NCBI GenBank assembly: GCA_964343705.1
Contig: CAYFJX010000001.1
Coordinates: 186,001-250,000, forward strand
Direction of reading: 5' to 3'
Length of the DNA stretch: 64,000 bases
Source of the DNA: JAUSFM01 sp964343705
Lineage (GTDB): Archaea > Nanobdellota > Nanobdellia > Woesearchaeales > UBA12501
This document shows positions 15,387-24,044 of the stretch, one piece after another (the first letter of the stretch is position 1; each line of letters starts with the position of its first letter). The notes below the pieces were generated by a model that saw only the letters and a program-made list of their open reading frames with translations, did no database searches and was not told the DNA's origin. Both the position numbers and the translations under genes were made by a program.

Positions 15387-16108
15387 CCCTTCTGAACACA
15401 TTTACCATTAAAGCAGCCATCAGTACATCGCAGCTTTCTATAATTTAAGTAGTGCACACCTGGCCGGTTAGGGTCAAAGTCGCCGTCACAAAACCATTCA
15501 ATAACATACTTATCATTAAAGCAGTAATCTTCTTCAAGACGATCGTCGCTGCGGTAGCTCTTACCAACTCCTTTGGTAAACGTGTTTAAGCCATCGCTGT
15601 CTTTGCAGAGTTGTTTACAGTACCCATCTTCACATGCTTTTCCAAAATCACAATCCCTAAATCGTGAGCAGGTTTTCTCCATGCACTTTCCTCGTTTACA
15701 TTGGGTGCCATCAGTGCAAAACTTAGAAAATACCCATTGAGCATTACAGTTTTTGTTATCTTTGTCACGCAGTTCTTTCATGACATGCGGCTTAACAGTA
15801 ACATCACCTTGGGGATTACTACATCGCAGATTACCTGTTGCTTTGAAATTACATTCTTCTTGATATTGTGGCTTAGGTTGTTTTTTGATTGCCGCAACCT
15901 TGGCACGACATTGCTCAAGTTCATGACGAGCAAACGTACAGTCTGTACTTGCCCCACTAGCGCATAGTTCGCCTACTTGCTGAAACAAGGGGCGACACAC
16001 TTCTTTTTCCTTAATAGTAAATCCTGTTATACCTGTCTCACTAAAAATAGTAATAGAAAGCATTGCCACAATGGCAAGCACTGCGATGATAAGACGTTTA
16101 TCTGCCAT
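15383..16108 (-). CDS. Membrane-anchored, cysteine-rich extracellular protein
   Basis: The 241 residues begin with a short basic start and one hydrophobic helix (LIIAVLAIVAMLSITIF, about 6-22) followed by ETGITGFTI. The remainder has about 20 Cys in repeated CxxGxC-like groups (CTDGTQCKRGKCMEKTC, CDFGKACEDGYCKQLC, CTDGCFNGKC), likely disulfide-bonded small modules outside the cell. TTTATAAAAC about 30 nt upstream fits a leaderless start. The TGF(T) motif after the helix recurs in exported proteins of Woesearchaeota-like genomes (recollection, not checked). Confidence 0.65.
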   Translation of the reverse strand: MADKRLIIAVLAIVAMLSITIFSETGITGFTIKEKEVCRPLFQQVGELCASGASTDCTFARHELEQCRAKVAAIKKQPKPQYQEECNFKATGNLRCSNPQGDVTVKPHVMKELRDKDNKNCNAQWVFSKFCTDGTQCKRGKCMEKTCSRFRDCDFGKACEDGYCKQLCKDSDGLNTFTKGVGKSYRSDDRLEEDYCFNDKYVIEWFCDGDFDPNRPGVHYLNYRKLRCTDGCFNGKCVQKG

Positions 16109-16176
16109 AATATATAGTTAGAGCAATATTGTTTTATAAAGTTTTTTGAATTAGTAAAGGAAAACATACGAGAATA

Positions 16177-16363
16177 ATCTGACTTTTTGTAAGCTAATAA
16201 GGAGCAGCAAATTCAAAAAAATCAAAGAACATTTTAATCGCACAGATCACACAGCAAAGCTGTTTAATCCGCGCCGGAACTCGGCGCGGTTAGAACTGTG
16301 CAATGTCAGATAAGATTATGAAAAAGTCCCTGCTTAAACCCATTTTACCTTGCTTATGCCCGC
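16177..16363 (+). repeat. Dispersed structured repeat, copy B
   Basis: It shares with copy C an almost identical start (ATCTGACTTTTTGTAAGCTA), the outer GCACAG/CTGTGC stem, a small hairpin (ACAGC-AAA-GCTGT here) and the hairpin CCGCGCCG-GAACT-CGGCGCGG. Downstream the CCCTGCTTAAAC block is similar in all copies. The small hairpin differs from copies A and C by paired changes that keep it folded. It fills most of the 16109-16397 gap; no open frame is credible here. Confidence 0.85.
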
Positions 16364-16397
16364 TTTTAGTTCAAATTAGCCTTATACTAAAGAAAAC

Positions 16398-16512
16398 ATA
16401 TGGGGCTGATGAGATTACCACATAAGGGTTCCACCCTTATCAACCCGAATGCAGGAGGGGCCTCGTAAACTCAACCCCTCAGAAAGATAAATTATATGGG
16501 GCTGATGAGATT
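16398..16512. other. 19-bp direct repeat of the tRNA-Ile 3' end (attachment-site-like scar)
   Basis: The 19 bases ATATGGGGCTGATGAGATT occur at 16398-16416 and again at 16494-16512, where they form the 3' end of tRNA-Ile. Such a duplication is what integration at a tRNA 3' end leaves behind. The 77 nt between hold ATAAGGG/CCCTTAT (about 16422-16440) and GAGGGG/CCCCTC (about 16455-16479) inverted repeats and no gene, so any inserted element has been lost. Confidence 0.5.
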
Positions 16513-16585
16513 TGAACTCACGACCTCTCGATTTCTATAACAAGTATATCAGTCGAGTGCTATAGCCAGACTAAGCCACAGCCCC
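16497..16585 (-). tRNA. tRNA-Ile(GAT) with a 14-nt intron
   Basis: Minus strand: acceptor GGGGCTG/CAGCCCC, discriminator A, D arm GCTT/TAGC, T arm GTGAG-TTCAAAT-CTCAT, anticodon stem CTCGA/TCGAG. Excising 16533-16546 gives loop CTGATAA, the usual loop of archaeal tRNA-Ile(GAT), at the 37/38 site. The bulge-helix-bulge is imperfect, so the exact intron edges are less sure than the identity. CCA is not encoded. Confidence 0.85.
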
Positions 16586-16685
16586 ATAATTCCCCTTGGT
16601 GAGGGAGTTTCTTTATAAAATTAACGTGCCCAGGACCAGCTAAACCGACAAAAACTATTTAAAAAGCACACGCAATAAAGCAAGC

Positions 16686-17012
16686 ATGCCCTACCCAAAA
16701 AAGAGGTTGAAAAACAAGGAGTCCCGTGTCTACAAACTCCAAAAGAGAGAAGCTGCTCAAGAAAAAAAGATCAGGCATCTTGAAAAAGTCCTGACTAAGA
16801 TGCAAAAGCGGCAAAAGTACGCATGGGGATTGTCTATGCTCAAACTGCTTGTGCGTGTGTTTCTATTTACTTCCCCACTCTGGCTGCTGTTTATGATGTC
16901 TTTTGAGACTGATGTGAGCCTGCATCTTTCACCATGGGGCATTGCACTATTATTATTCATCTATTTTGGAACACTGGGAATGTATTTTTACTTTAGGTAT
17001 AAGAAAAAATGA
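16686..17012 (+). CDS. Small membrane protein with N-terminal coiled coil
   Basis: The 108-residue product has a strongly basic, helical N-terminus (residues 1-45, with EKKIRHLEKVLTKMQKR) and two membrane helices (about 50-72 and 81-103) ending in RYKKK. By the positive-inside rule both ends face the cytoplasm. It overlaps the next start by 4 nt (ATGA), so it probably works with the exported beta-helix protein. No family is recognised. Confidence 0.65.
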   Translation: MPYPKKRLKNKESRVYKLQKREAAQEKKIRHLEKVLTKMQKRQKYAWGLSMLKLLVRVFLFTSPLWLLFMMSFETDVSLHLSPWGIALLLFIYFGTLGMYFYFRYKKK

Positions 17013-18004
17013 GAACAACAATCTTCATACTGGTAAGTGTACTGTTGTTGTGGCCAGTACATGCTGAAACATGTGTGAAACCAGAAAACAACATGCATAT
17101 TGTTGAAAACACCATGTTTTGTAAGGGACACCATGAAGTCAAAAATATGTATGTGGAAACACCTGGAACAATTCTTGATTGCAAGGGTGCAACACTGGAA
17201 GGACAATTGAACAAACAAGGGATTATTATCCAAGCAAACAATGTGGAGGTAAAGAATTGTAATTTAGTAAGCTACAAAAAAGCAATAGTGGTTGATAATG
17301 CAGCTGCTTCTTTTGAAAATGTGCATGTAACTCAGAGTGTTATTGGACTGTACACTCTTAACAGCAAAGTATCCCAAGAAGGATTAACCCTCATTGATAA
17401 CGAGCGAGATTCGTACAATGATATTAAAGAAGTTACTTCAGAAAAAAAACAAGTGACAAACGAGGTTTCAGAAGAGTTACTTAACCGTCTTGAACTCAGC
17501 ACACACGTAACTGACAAAGTAGAAGTTACAAAAGAACTTATTGTTACCGATAAAAAAAGCACGTTTGCTGTGACCATCACTGCATTAGAAGATCACGAAA
17601 ACCTAGTACTCTACGAGCACATTCCAAAAGAGCTTGCTGATCATGTTGACCAGATTACCTTTTCACAACCTGTTACTGTTATCAATGAGGATCCTGACGT
17701 GATGATTCCTTTAGGAAGACTTAAGGTAAAAACTAAGTTTAGCTTTGAATATAGCATCAAGAAAAAGCTAACAGGAAAAGAAAAAATGCCCAGCACAGTG
17801 GTTGCTGAAAAGAACGTAGGCGAGCAAACAGAAGCAGCAGATGATGTTGAAGCAACCCCCCCACAAGAACAAGAAGAACCAACAGCACCTCAAGACAATA
17901 ATGAACCTAAGAAAACAACAGCAAGATTTTGGACAATTCTCTTTTTTATTATTGCAGCCTTGACGTCAGCAGCTTTTTTCTTTTTTGAACGGCACCATAA
18001 TTAG
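17009..18004 (+). CDS. Exported, C-terminally anchored beta-helix-like protein
   Basis: The 331 residues start with a signal peptide (TTIFILVSVLLLWPVHA). A repeat-like region of short strands follows (GIIIQANNVEVKNCNLVSY, then KAIVVDNAAASFENVHV), which resembles NosD/parallel beta-helix proteins of archaeal surfaces. Four N-terminal Cys are likely disulfides. A beta domain, an acidic Pro/Glu/Gln linker (about 275-300) and a C-terminal membrane helix (FWTILFFIIAALTSAAFFFF) complete it. Coupled to the upstream small membrane protein; the end overlaps the convergent gene by 4 nt. Confidence 0.7.
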   Translation: MRTTIFILVSVLLLWPVHAETCVKPENNMHIVENTMFCKGHHEVKNMYVETPGTILDCKGATLEGQLNKQGIIIQANNVEVKNCNLVSYKKAIVVDNAAASFENVHVTQSVIGLYTLNSKVSQEGLTLIDNERDSYNDIKEVTSEKKQVTNEVSEELLNRLELSTHVTDKVEVTKELIVTDKKSTFAVTITALEDHENLVLYEHIPKELADHVDQITFSQPVTVINEDPDVMIPLGRLKVKTKFSFEYSIKKKLTGKEKMPSTVVAEKNVGEQTEAADDVEATPPQEQEEPTAPQDNNEPKKTTARFWTILFFIIAALTSAAFFFFERHHN

Positions 18005-19080
18005 TGTAAGTACCTACGAGCACGACGCATTGTTTTCTGTAAACTGTCCCGTGCTGCAACAAGACGTTCTGATTCAATAACATCAAGGGGTGTGTCTACG
18101 CGTGTAAATCCCCCTTTGCTAACACCTACCTGCTGTCCAAAGCAAAAAGAGTCTTCTTGCCAAGGTGAATACACTGAAAGTGTTGGAAGGCTACTTGTTT
18201 GCTGAGCTACTGCGTTGATAACTTTGGCAACAGAGTAAGCGAGCTCTGGAGATGTTGAACCCAGTACTTCAAACCATTGTTGTGCTTGACCAATAAGTTG
18301 CTTATACAAATTACTAGGGTTCAGACCTAAATTAGAAGCAACATCAAAGAAGCGTTCACCATAGATACGTGCTTGTGAGAAAATAGGCACCATCTGCTCA
18401 TTGTGAGGCCCCAGGACAACGCCTTCCACATCTTCAAGCCGTAAAAGTTCTTGTTTTTTTTGTGCCTCTTTTAGCATAACTCGTCTGAAGCGTTCACTGT
18501 CACCTTCATTGAATCCTGCTACTTGTTCCTTATCTAAACAACTTTGTTGTAGAAAACAGGTTGTGAGTATGTCAACTGGATTAGTATAGATAAGAACTTG
18601 CCCTTGGTACTGGGCAAAGCGTGGGGCAATACGAGCAATCATACCAAGGTTGTATTCTAAGAAATCCTTGCGTGAAAGCTCACCTGCTTTGACTAAGTCA
18701 TGCCATGTTGCTGCTGATTTTTTCTTTACTTGGGTCAGAGTAAGCTCACCCAAGTTGTATGCATGGTCCAGTGCTTGATTGTAGGCTTGAATTCGTGCGT
18801 GTGGTGTTGCATCAAGCGCTATGAGAGTGATGTCTGGTGCTGCTTCGAGCAATGTGCTAAGATCGCAGAGGGTAACAGTAGGCCTAACCTGCACATCAAG
18901 TTGTCCAATCTTTAGTTCTAGGTAGGTCTTAAGTGCCTGTGCCTTTTTTGGAGTGCGATTTGCCAGATAGAGGTGATATAGCGGTGATGCTTGTTGTAGC
19001 AGCTGGTCTGCAACTTGCCAGCCTGCTGACAAGAGGCTTCCCCCAGTGCCAAGAATGCCAAGGCTGTACAAATGGACCAT
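18001..19080 (-). CDS. Lactate/malate dehydrogenase-superfamily protein
   Basis: The 359-residue protein has an N-terminal nucleotide-binding GILGTGGSLLSAG, NPVDILTTCF, AGFNEGDSERFRR, and GPHNEQMVPIFS carrying the family catalytic His. The order and spacing match 2-hydroxyacid dehydrogenases of the LDH/MDH type. After strand 2 the usual Asp that selects NAD is replaced by NR (LYLANRTPKKA), which would favour NADP. Similarity is weak outside the motifs, so the true substrate is uncertain. Confidence 0.7.
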   Translation of the reverse strand: MVHLYSLGILGTGGSLLSAGWQVADQLLQQASPLYHLYLANRTPKKAQALKTYLELKIGQLDVQVRPTVTLCDLSTLLEAAPDITLIALDATPHARIQAYNQALDHAYNLGELTLTQVKKKSAATWHDLVKAGELSRKDFLEYNLGMIARIAPRFAQYQGQVLIYTNPVDILTTCFLQQSCLDKEQVAGFNEGDSERFRRVMLKEAQKKQELLRLEDVEGVVLGPHNEQMVPIFSQARIYGERFFDVASNLGLNPSNLYKQLIGQAQQWFEVLGSTSPELAYSVAKVINAVAQQTSSLPTLSVYSPWQEDSFCFGQQVGVSKGGFTRVDTPLDVIESERLVAARDSLQKTMRRARRYLH

Positions 19081-19165
19081 ACAAGCCCCCTAGTGCCTGT
19101 TTTTTATATAGTTTTAGAAACCCCAGAAACCACCCCCTGTTACCCCTTTAAAGTGACTAAAAATA

Positions 19166-19180
19166 GAAAGGTTTATATAT
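19166..19180 (+). promoter_or_regulatory. Strong BRE/TATA promoter
   Basis: GAAAGGTTTATATAT matches the archaeal BRE (purine-rich) plus TATA box. It lies about 22-35 nt before the ATG at 19202, predicting a leaderless transcript. The same sequence precedes genes at 37718 and 51426. Confidence 0.75.
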
Positions 19181-19201
19181 GATGAGTTATCCCCAAGCAC
19201 T

Positions 19202-20224
19202 ATGGTGGGCCCATCACGATTTGCAACAGACAATGATATTCTTAGTTTAGGCAAAGCTATGAAACAGCGTGGCTGGGGTGTTGGTGATTTAGATGATTAT
19301 GGATCATTATTTGGCAATGCATTTAGAATGACTTCAGGCATTGTTGCAGTACCAGCGTTTCAGCAAATGCTTACCCCTAGCCAGCTAGATGCTAGTTTGC
19401 AAGGTCCACGACCTGTTGGAGCAAGTGTTGTTGCCTTAACAGATGAGGACCGCCTTGAAGTACAAGATGCTGCACATAACTCACGAGGTTTTGACCAAGC
19501 TACATATAGACGAGTTTTAAAAGATGCAGGCCTTATGTATGTTCTTGGAACACCACGAGATTTCAAAAGTCCAGGAGCACTCGGTGGATTTTTTACACAT
19601 TCAACACTATCAGAAATCAAAAGACACTACGAAGGACTTGCATTTAAAGTAGAAGTGTTAGGAAGAGACAATGATGCTGTAACAAACGTACGACGTGCAG
19701 ACAAAGTACTAACAATCACACCTTCTGATGTTGCGCTTATGGGAGAAAAAGCGTACCTAAACAAACCAGTACGAGTATATGGTGCGTTTATTCTACGAGG
19801 AAATGGTTACCTTGAACTTGCAGGAGGAGATTTTAGAAGTGCAAGTAGACCAGACGCTGATCCACTTACTGACATGAAAAGCACTTTAGATACATTAGGA
19901 TACAAATGGTTTAGAAAACTACCTGAAACCCATGAAGAAGGAGAACCAATAGACATCAAAAAAGGTGTAGGTAGACAGAATTTTACTGATCTAAGATATG
20001 AAATGAGAAAGAGTTACGACATTGATGTACGCAGTGAAGATCGTTTTTCTGTATCCTACAGAGGAACTGAACGTTCACAGATCACTTTAGTTCCTGGTGG
20101 ACTGCTCAGGATACACGTAAAGGATGTTCCTGGACTGCGTAGGTCAAGTGTAATACACCAGCATAAAGATATAATGCGGAACGCAGCAGTACTACCTGAA
20201 GTATACCTTCATCAATTTGTATAA
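19202..20224 (+). CDS. Unknown 340-residue soluble protein
   Basis: No signal or membrane helix and no recognised motif. It is basic and mixed alpha/beta, with segments such as VGASVVALTDEDRLEVQDA, LKDAGLMYVLGTPRDF and VRVYGAFILRGNGYLELAG. The last third (LRYEMRKSYDIDVRSEDRF) is rich in Arg and strands. A canonical strong promoter and leaderless start suggest good expression. The end overlaps the convergent nnrD gene by 13 nt. Confidence 0.65.
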   Translation: MVGPSRFATDNDILSLGKAMKQRGWGVGDLDDYGSLFGNAFRMTSGIVAVPAFQQMLTPSQLDASLQGPRPVGASVVALTDEDRLEVQDAAHNSRGFDQATYRRVLKDAGLMYVLGTPRDFKSPGALGGFFTHSTLSEIKRHYEGLAFKVEVLGRDNDAVTNVRRADKVLTITPSDVALMGEKAYLNKPVRVYGAFILRGNGYLELAGGDFRSASRPDADPLTDMKSTLDTLGYKWFRKLPETHEEGEPIDIKKGVGRQNFTDLRYEMRKSYDIDVRSEDRFSVSYRGTERSQITLVPGGLLRIHVKDVPGLRRSSVIHQHKDIMRNAAVLPEVYLHQFV

Positions 20225-21015
20225 CGCTTTAGTTCTTTAACAAGATCTGAAGCAAGATATGTGTACCCTTTGTGTTTCTTGGCAAGAATATCACCAACCT
20301 TGCCAGTAAAGTATGCTGCATTAATTGCTGCTTTTTCCTTGCTCAACCCTTGTGCAAGAAAACTTACACACAACCCCACAAGTACATCACCTGTGCCTGC
20401 TTTAGTCATACCTGGGTTTCCTGTTTTATTTTCCCACACCTTACCTCGGGTAATAATCTTATCAACAGGACCAGTGATTACAATGACATTATCTCCCAGT
20501 TTCTTTTTGTAACTTGCTTGTGTTAGTCGAGAATTTTTGAGAAGGATTTCAAATTCTTTAGCATGAGGTGTGAGAATAGTACCAGAAACATCTTGTAACC
20601 GAACCACTTTCAAGGCATCAGCGTCAATAACCAAAGGTTTTTTCATGGCAACCAATTTTTTTACCACTTCCCTTACAAAGCCATCTGATTTTCTTCCAAT
20701 CCCATTGCCAATCAACACAGCGCTGTATCCCTTTGCTTCTTGAACAACACCAGCAACATGACGTAGAGAAAAATGAGTGCCAGAAAACTTTTTCACCACA
20801 AGATCAGGTGACAAACAGTGAGCTGCCCACCCTACTTTTTCTGGTGCAGCAATGGTAACCCAGTCAACACCACTCCGCAAAGCACTCAACCCTGCAAGAA
20901 CAACGGCACCAACATATTGTTGAGAACCACCAATAACTAAAACCCGTCCACTATCTCCTTTGCGACTGCTCTTTGGTCTGCTAGGAATCATAACATTTTT
21001 TTTAGTAATTAACAT
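20212..21015 (-). CDS. nnrD: ADP- or ATP-dependent NAD(P)H-hydrate dehydratase (CARKD/NnrD family)
   Basis: This enzyme repairs hydrated NAD(P)H. Motifs of the ribokinase-like family are clear: GRVLVIGGSQQYVGA near the N-terminus, IGNGIG, PLVIDADALK, LTPHAKEFE, and the catalytic loop GMTKAGTGDVL near residue 215. The 267-residue length fits a stand-alone dehydratase without the NnrE epimerase domain. The start at 21015 has GGGCGGTG upstream; the frame to 21120 would overlap the membrane protein gene. Confidence 0.85.
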   Translation of the reverse strand: MLITKKNVMIPSRPKSSRKGDSGRVLVIGGSQQYVGAVVLAGLSALRSGVDWVTIAAPEKVGWAAHCLSPDLVVKKFSGTHFSLRHVAGVVQEAKGYSAVLIGNGIGRKSDGFVREVVKKLVAMKKPLVIDADALKVVRLQDVSGTILTPHAKEFEILLKNSRLTQASYKKKLGDNVIVITGPVDKIITRGKVWENKTGNPGMTKAGTGDVLVGLCVSFLAQGLSKEKAAINAAYFTGKVGDILAKKHKGYTYLASDLVKELKRYTN

Positions 21016-21028
21016 GATAGCACCGCCC

Positions 21029-21520
21029 TTAATATTTCTTAAGTAAGTGTGGGATTGCAGCTCCGACCGAGCAAGGCATTGAAAGCAAGACCACAGCATG
21101 ATACACAATCCTTGGTTCACTAAACTGGTTTACGATCCCAAAAATATACACCAAGTACAATGAAACAAGTAACGCAATACCATACAGTGTAAATAATCGT
21201 TTTGCCCAGAACTGACCAAATCCCCTGTACTTTCTTTCCTTGGTACCTACCCTGCTATACCCTATGTAATAAATTTCAATAGTGAGAATGGCAATAGTTG
21301 AAAAGATTATCAGTATAACATTCATTTCACTCAGTGCCTCAGCAGTTCTAACAACAGCCCCTTTAAGCACAAAGGTCAAACCAATAATCAAGGATCCAAA
21401 AAAGGTGTTTACCACATCACGCCGAGAAAAATGAGAAGGGTGCTTATCTAATAATTTTTCACGCATGAGGTCGACATCTTCCTCCATACGTTTTAGTTTG
21501 GCGTAATTATTTTGACCCAT
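21029..21520 (-). CDS. Integral membrane protein, DUF2391-like
   Basis: The 163 residues start with a charged helix (KLKRMEEDVDLMREKLLDK) and then four hydrophobic segments with SRRDVVNTFFGSLIIGLTF before and within the first, a pattern recalled from the DUF2391 family. The function is unknown. Its ATG is 2 nt after the stop of the upstream small gene, and nnrD follows, so the three are likely one transcript. Confidence 0.6.
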   Translation of the reverse strand: MGQNNYAKLKRMEEDVDLMREKLLDKHPSHFSRRDVVNTFFGSLIIGLTFVLKGAVVRTAEALSEMNVILIIFSTIAILTIEIYYIGYSRVGTKERKYRGFGQFWAKRLFTLYGIALLVSLYLVYIFGIVNQFSEPRIVYHAVVLLSMPCSVGAAIPHLLKKY

Positions 21521-21522
21521 TT

Positions 21523-21864
21523 TTAGTACAACTCCAACCCATCAATAGCTGGTTCTTCTGGTTCGTCAGAAGATTCAGAAGATTGAGAGTTATCAGAAGA
21601 AGATTCCGTGGGTATTGAAGGAGTATCAAACATTGCAAACATCCCCCCTTCATTTGTTGCTGTAACTGAAGTGGTTGAGGGGTTTGAAGTTGTTGAAGTA
21701 CTTGAACTACTTGCTGTTTCTAAAGGCAATGTTGACTCAGATGATGCAAAAATATCACGCACTTGGCCTGAAGTACGAGGCTTATCAAGCATGGCTGAAA
21801 GAAGGGAGATAACCTTACGGATATCCTCATGCGAATCGTGGCTAGTATCAACAGTAATTTTCAC
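21523..21864 (-). CDS. Small acidic Ser/Thr-rich protein
   Basis: A GTG start at 21864 has GAGGTG 5 nt upstream. The first 45 residues (KITVDTSHDSHEDIRKVISL, LLSAMLDKP) look folded and resemble a short domain I recall from other DPANN genomes. The remaining 65 residues are low complexity (Ser, Thr, Pro, Glu) and probably disordered, ending EEPAIDGLELY. The function is unknown. It is the first gene of a small operon with the membrane protein and nnrD. Confidence 0.6.
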   Translation of the reverse strand: MKITVDTSHDSHEDIRKVISLLSAMLDKPRTSGQVRDIFASSESTLPLETASSSSTSTTSNPSTTSVTATNEGGMFAMFDTPSIPTESSSDNSQSSESSDEPEEPAIDGLELY

Positions 21865-21971
21865 CTTAGCACCTCTTTCAAATTATAGTGGTTTTAGCGT
21901 TTTTAAACCTTTCTATTACCACAGTGGATATTTAAAAAGATTTATATAGGTTTACCAAATTTCCAAAATAT

Positions 21972-24044
21972 ATGAAAAAACAAAAGTCTGCAAGCAAGGC
22001 AAAGGCTGATCTAAACATCACCAGCACTGATGATTTAAACATACCTGCAAAAATCGTAGAACAGGTTATTGGCCAGGACGAAGCTGTTGAAGTTATTAAA
22101 CGAGCATCCTTGCAACGTAGACACGTTCTACTCATTGGAGAACCAGGTACTGGAAAGAGCATGCTGGGATTGGCTTTGGCTGAAATGCTTCCAAAAGAGA
22201 AATTGGTTGATGTTCTTTCATTTCCCAATCCAAATGATGAAAACCAGCCAATCATAAAAACAAGCCCTGCAGGCAAAGGTCGAAGCATGATTGCAAGTGC
22301 CAAACTGCAAAGTAATGCCATGTTTAAGAACCAAAATATTGTATTTATTATAATTGCAATTATCGTATCCTTATTGCCTTATTATTTGTATAGCAAAAAG
22401 ATTTTTCCGTTTGACGCACCAGTAATATACGCAGCGTCAATGATAACAGGAATAGTATTTATTCTAGGTGTTATCTTATTTATTAACCTAGGCAAGCGTA
22501 TGGGGCCTCGAGTGAGTACACCCAAGATTATTGTAGATAATTTTGGAAAGAAGCAAGCACCATTCTTTGATGCAACAGGTGCTCACGCAGGAGCATTACT
22601 AGGAGATGTACTCCATGATCCTTTTCAATGCCATAATCCCGATAATTGTTTGCATTTATCCGACAACAAAAAGGTTGCAATAGCTACGCTTATTGACAAT
22701 AGGATGGCGAATAAGAAAGTAGAGAAAAAAGAAAAAAGAAACTACGAAGCAATATTCCTTAATAAAAATGAGCTCTCTGTCTTGGGTGAAACAGAAGGTT
22801 CTGTTTCACCAGTTGACGTTTTATCCTCTAACCGCCATGATTACGACGGTCAAATGATAAAACTTACAACCTCCGAAAACAATGAAATTCTAGTTACACC
22901 AGAACACAAGATAGCAATCTGGAAGAATGGAAAGATCGAGTACGTGGAAGCACAGAACATCAAAAAAGATTATGATGTTGTTGCACAGGCAGAAGACATT
23001 ATTATTGATGAACAAGATATTATTAACACGTATGATGCACCACAACAAGAACAAGCTCGCTTGTACTACAAGTATTGTAGAATCAAGGCTGAAAATCCAG
23101 CCTGGGGCTACAAGCGAATATCCAAAGCCATGGGTCAAAAAGAAGCAAAGACTCGATGGTGGCATGCAGGAAAACACATACCTTATCCAGTTCAAAGAAT
23201 CAACTGGCTTAAACAACGAGGTCTTTTACCTCTTAAAATTGACAATCCTAAGCTGCCACTCATTGCAAAAGTGCTCGGTGCAACTTTTGGTGACGGCGGC
23301 ATTTTTGAGAATCTAAATGGAATCTTTCTTTCAAGCTCGGAAAAACCATCAGTAAAAGAATTCGGCAAGGACATAGAAAAGATAGGAGATTTAGATTTAA
23401 ATGAAAATTCCAGAATTATCAAAGGTGGAGAATATGGACATTCATGGTGTTACCAAAACACCAATAGAAATATTATACGATTCTTTTTAGCTTTAAAAGC
23501 ACCACAAGGTAATAAAACCAAGTTAGAACTAAAAGTGCCAGCTTGGATCAGATTACAAGAACAACTAGAAGATGAATTTTATGCTTCCTTTTTTGGAGGT
23601 GAACTAGGCAGTCCAAGTCTCCATAAAGATAAGAATCGTTTAACCACTTTAGAACTTGGCATAACAGGAGCACCAAAACTAAATGATAATCGGGTTGCTT
23701 TTCTCAACACAATTGCAGATTATTTATCAAAAAAGAGGATTAAATGCAATTCAATTTATAGAAGGAAATTAGATGATAAATCAGTCATCTACAGATTGCA
23801 GATAGCAAAAAAAATGGACAATGTTCTTTTATTCCTTATGAATACAAAACTCAATTATTGCAAATATAAAAAAGACAGATTATATCTGGCCTTAGGACAA
23901 TGGGCTCATGAAAAGAAAAAGATGTACCATAGTTTACTTGAAAGAGGCTATGGTGCAGAACATGCAATGAAAACACTGAAATTAACGCCAAACTCACTCT
24001 ATTTACTCCTTAATCATTTTGGACCAGCAGAGGCATCAACATGA
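21972..24044 (+). CDS. lonB: LonB protease, N-terminal half, with N-part of an intein and homing endonuclease
   Basis: Residues 1-219 are the N-extein: Walker A GEPGTGKS (56-63), two membrane helices (about 122-140 and 150-173) inserted in the AAA+ domain as in archaeal LonB, and ATGAHAGALLGDVLHDPFQ just before the insertion. Residue 220 (Cys) begins an intein; ILVTPEHKIAI is block B. Then comes a DOD/LAGLIDADG-type endonuclease (LGATFGDGG; the second motif FYASFFGGELGS appears degenerate). The frame stops at 24044 without the C-terminal splicing part, which is in the next, overlapping ORF. A TATA box (GATTTATATAGG) lies at about 21939-21950. Confidence 0.88.
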   Translation: MKKQKSASKAKADLNITSTDDLNIPAKIVEQVIGQDEAVEVIKRASLQRRHVLLIGEPGTGKSMLGLALAEMLPKEKLVDVLSFPNPNDENQPIIKTSPAGKGRSMIASAKLQSNAMFKNQNIVFIIIAIIVSLLPYYLYSKKIFPFDAPVIYAASMITGIVFILGVILFINLGKRMGPRVSTPKIIVDNFGKKQAPFFDATGAHAGALLGDVLHDPFQCHNPDNCLHLSDNKKVAIATLIDNRMANKKVEKKEKRNYEAIFLNKNELSVLGETEGSVSPVDVLSSNRHDYDGQMIKLTTSENNEILVTPEHKIAIWKNGKIEYVEAQNIKKDYDVVAQAEDIIIDEQDIINTYDAPQQEQARLYYKYCRIKAENPAWGYKRISKAMGQKEAKTRWWHAGKHIPYPVQRINWLKQRGLLPLKIDNPKLPLIAKVLGATFGDGGIFENLNGIFLSSSEKPSVKEFGKDIEKIGDLDLNENSRIIKGGEYGHSWCYQNTNRNIIRFFLALKAPQGNKTKLELKVPAWIRLQEQLEDEFYASFFGGELGSPSLHKDKNRLTTLELGITGAPKLNDNRVAFLNTIADYLSKKRIKCNSIYRRKLDDKSVIYRLQIAKKMDNVLLFLMNTKLNYCKYKKDRLYLALGQWAHEKKKMYHSLLERGYGAEHAMKTLKLTPNSLYLLLNHFGPAEAST

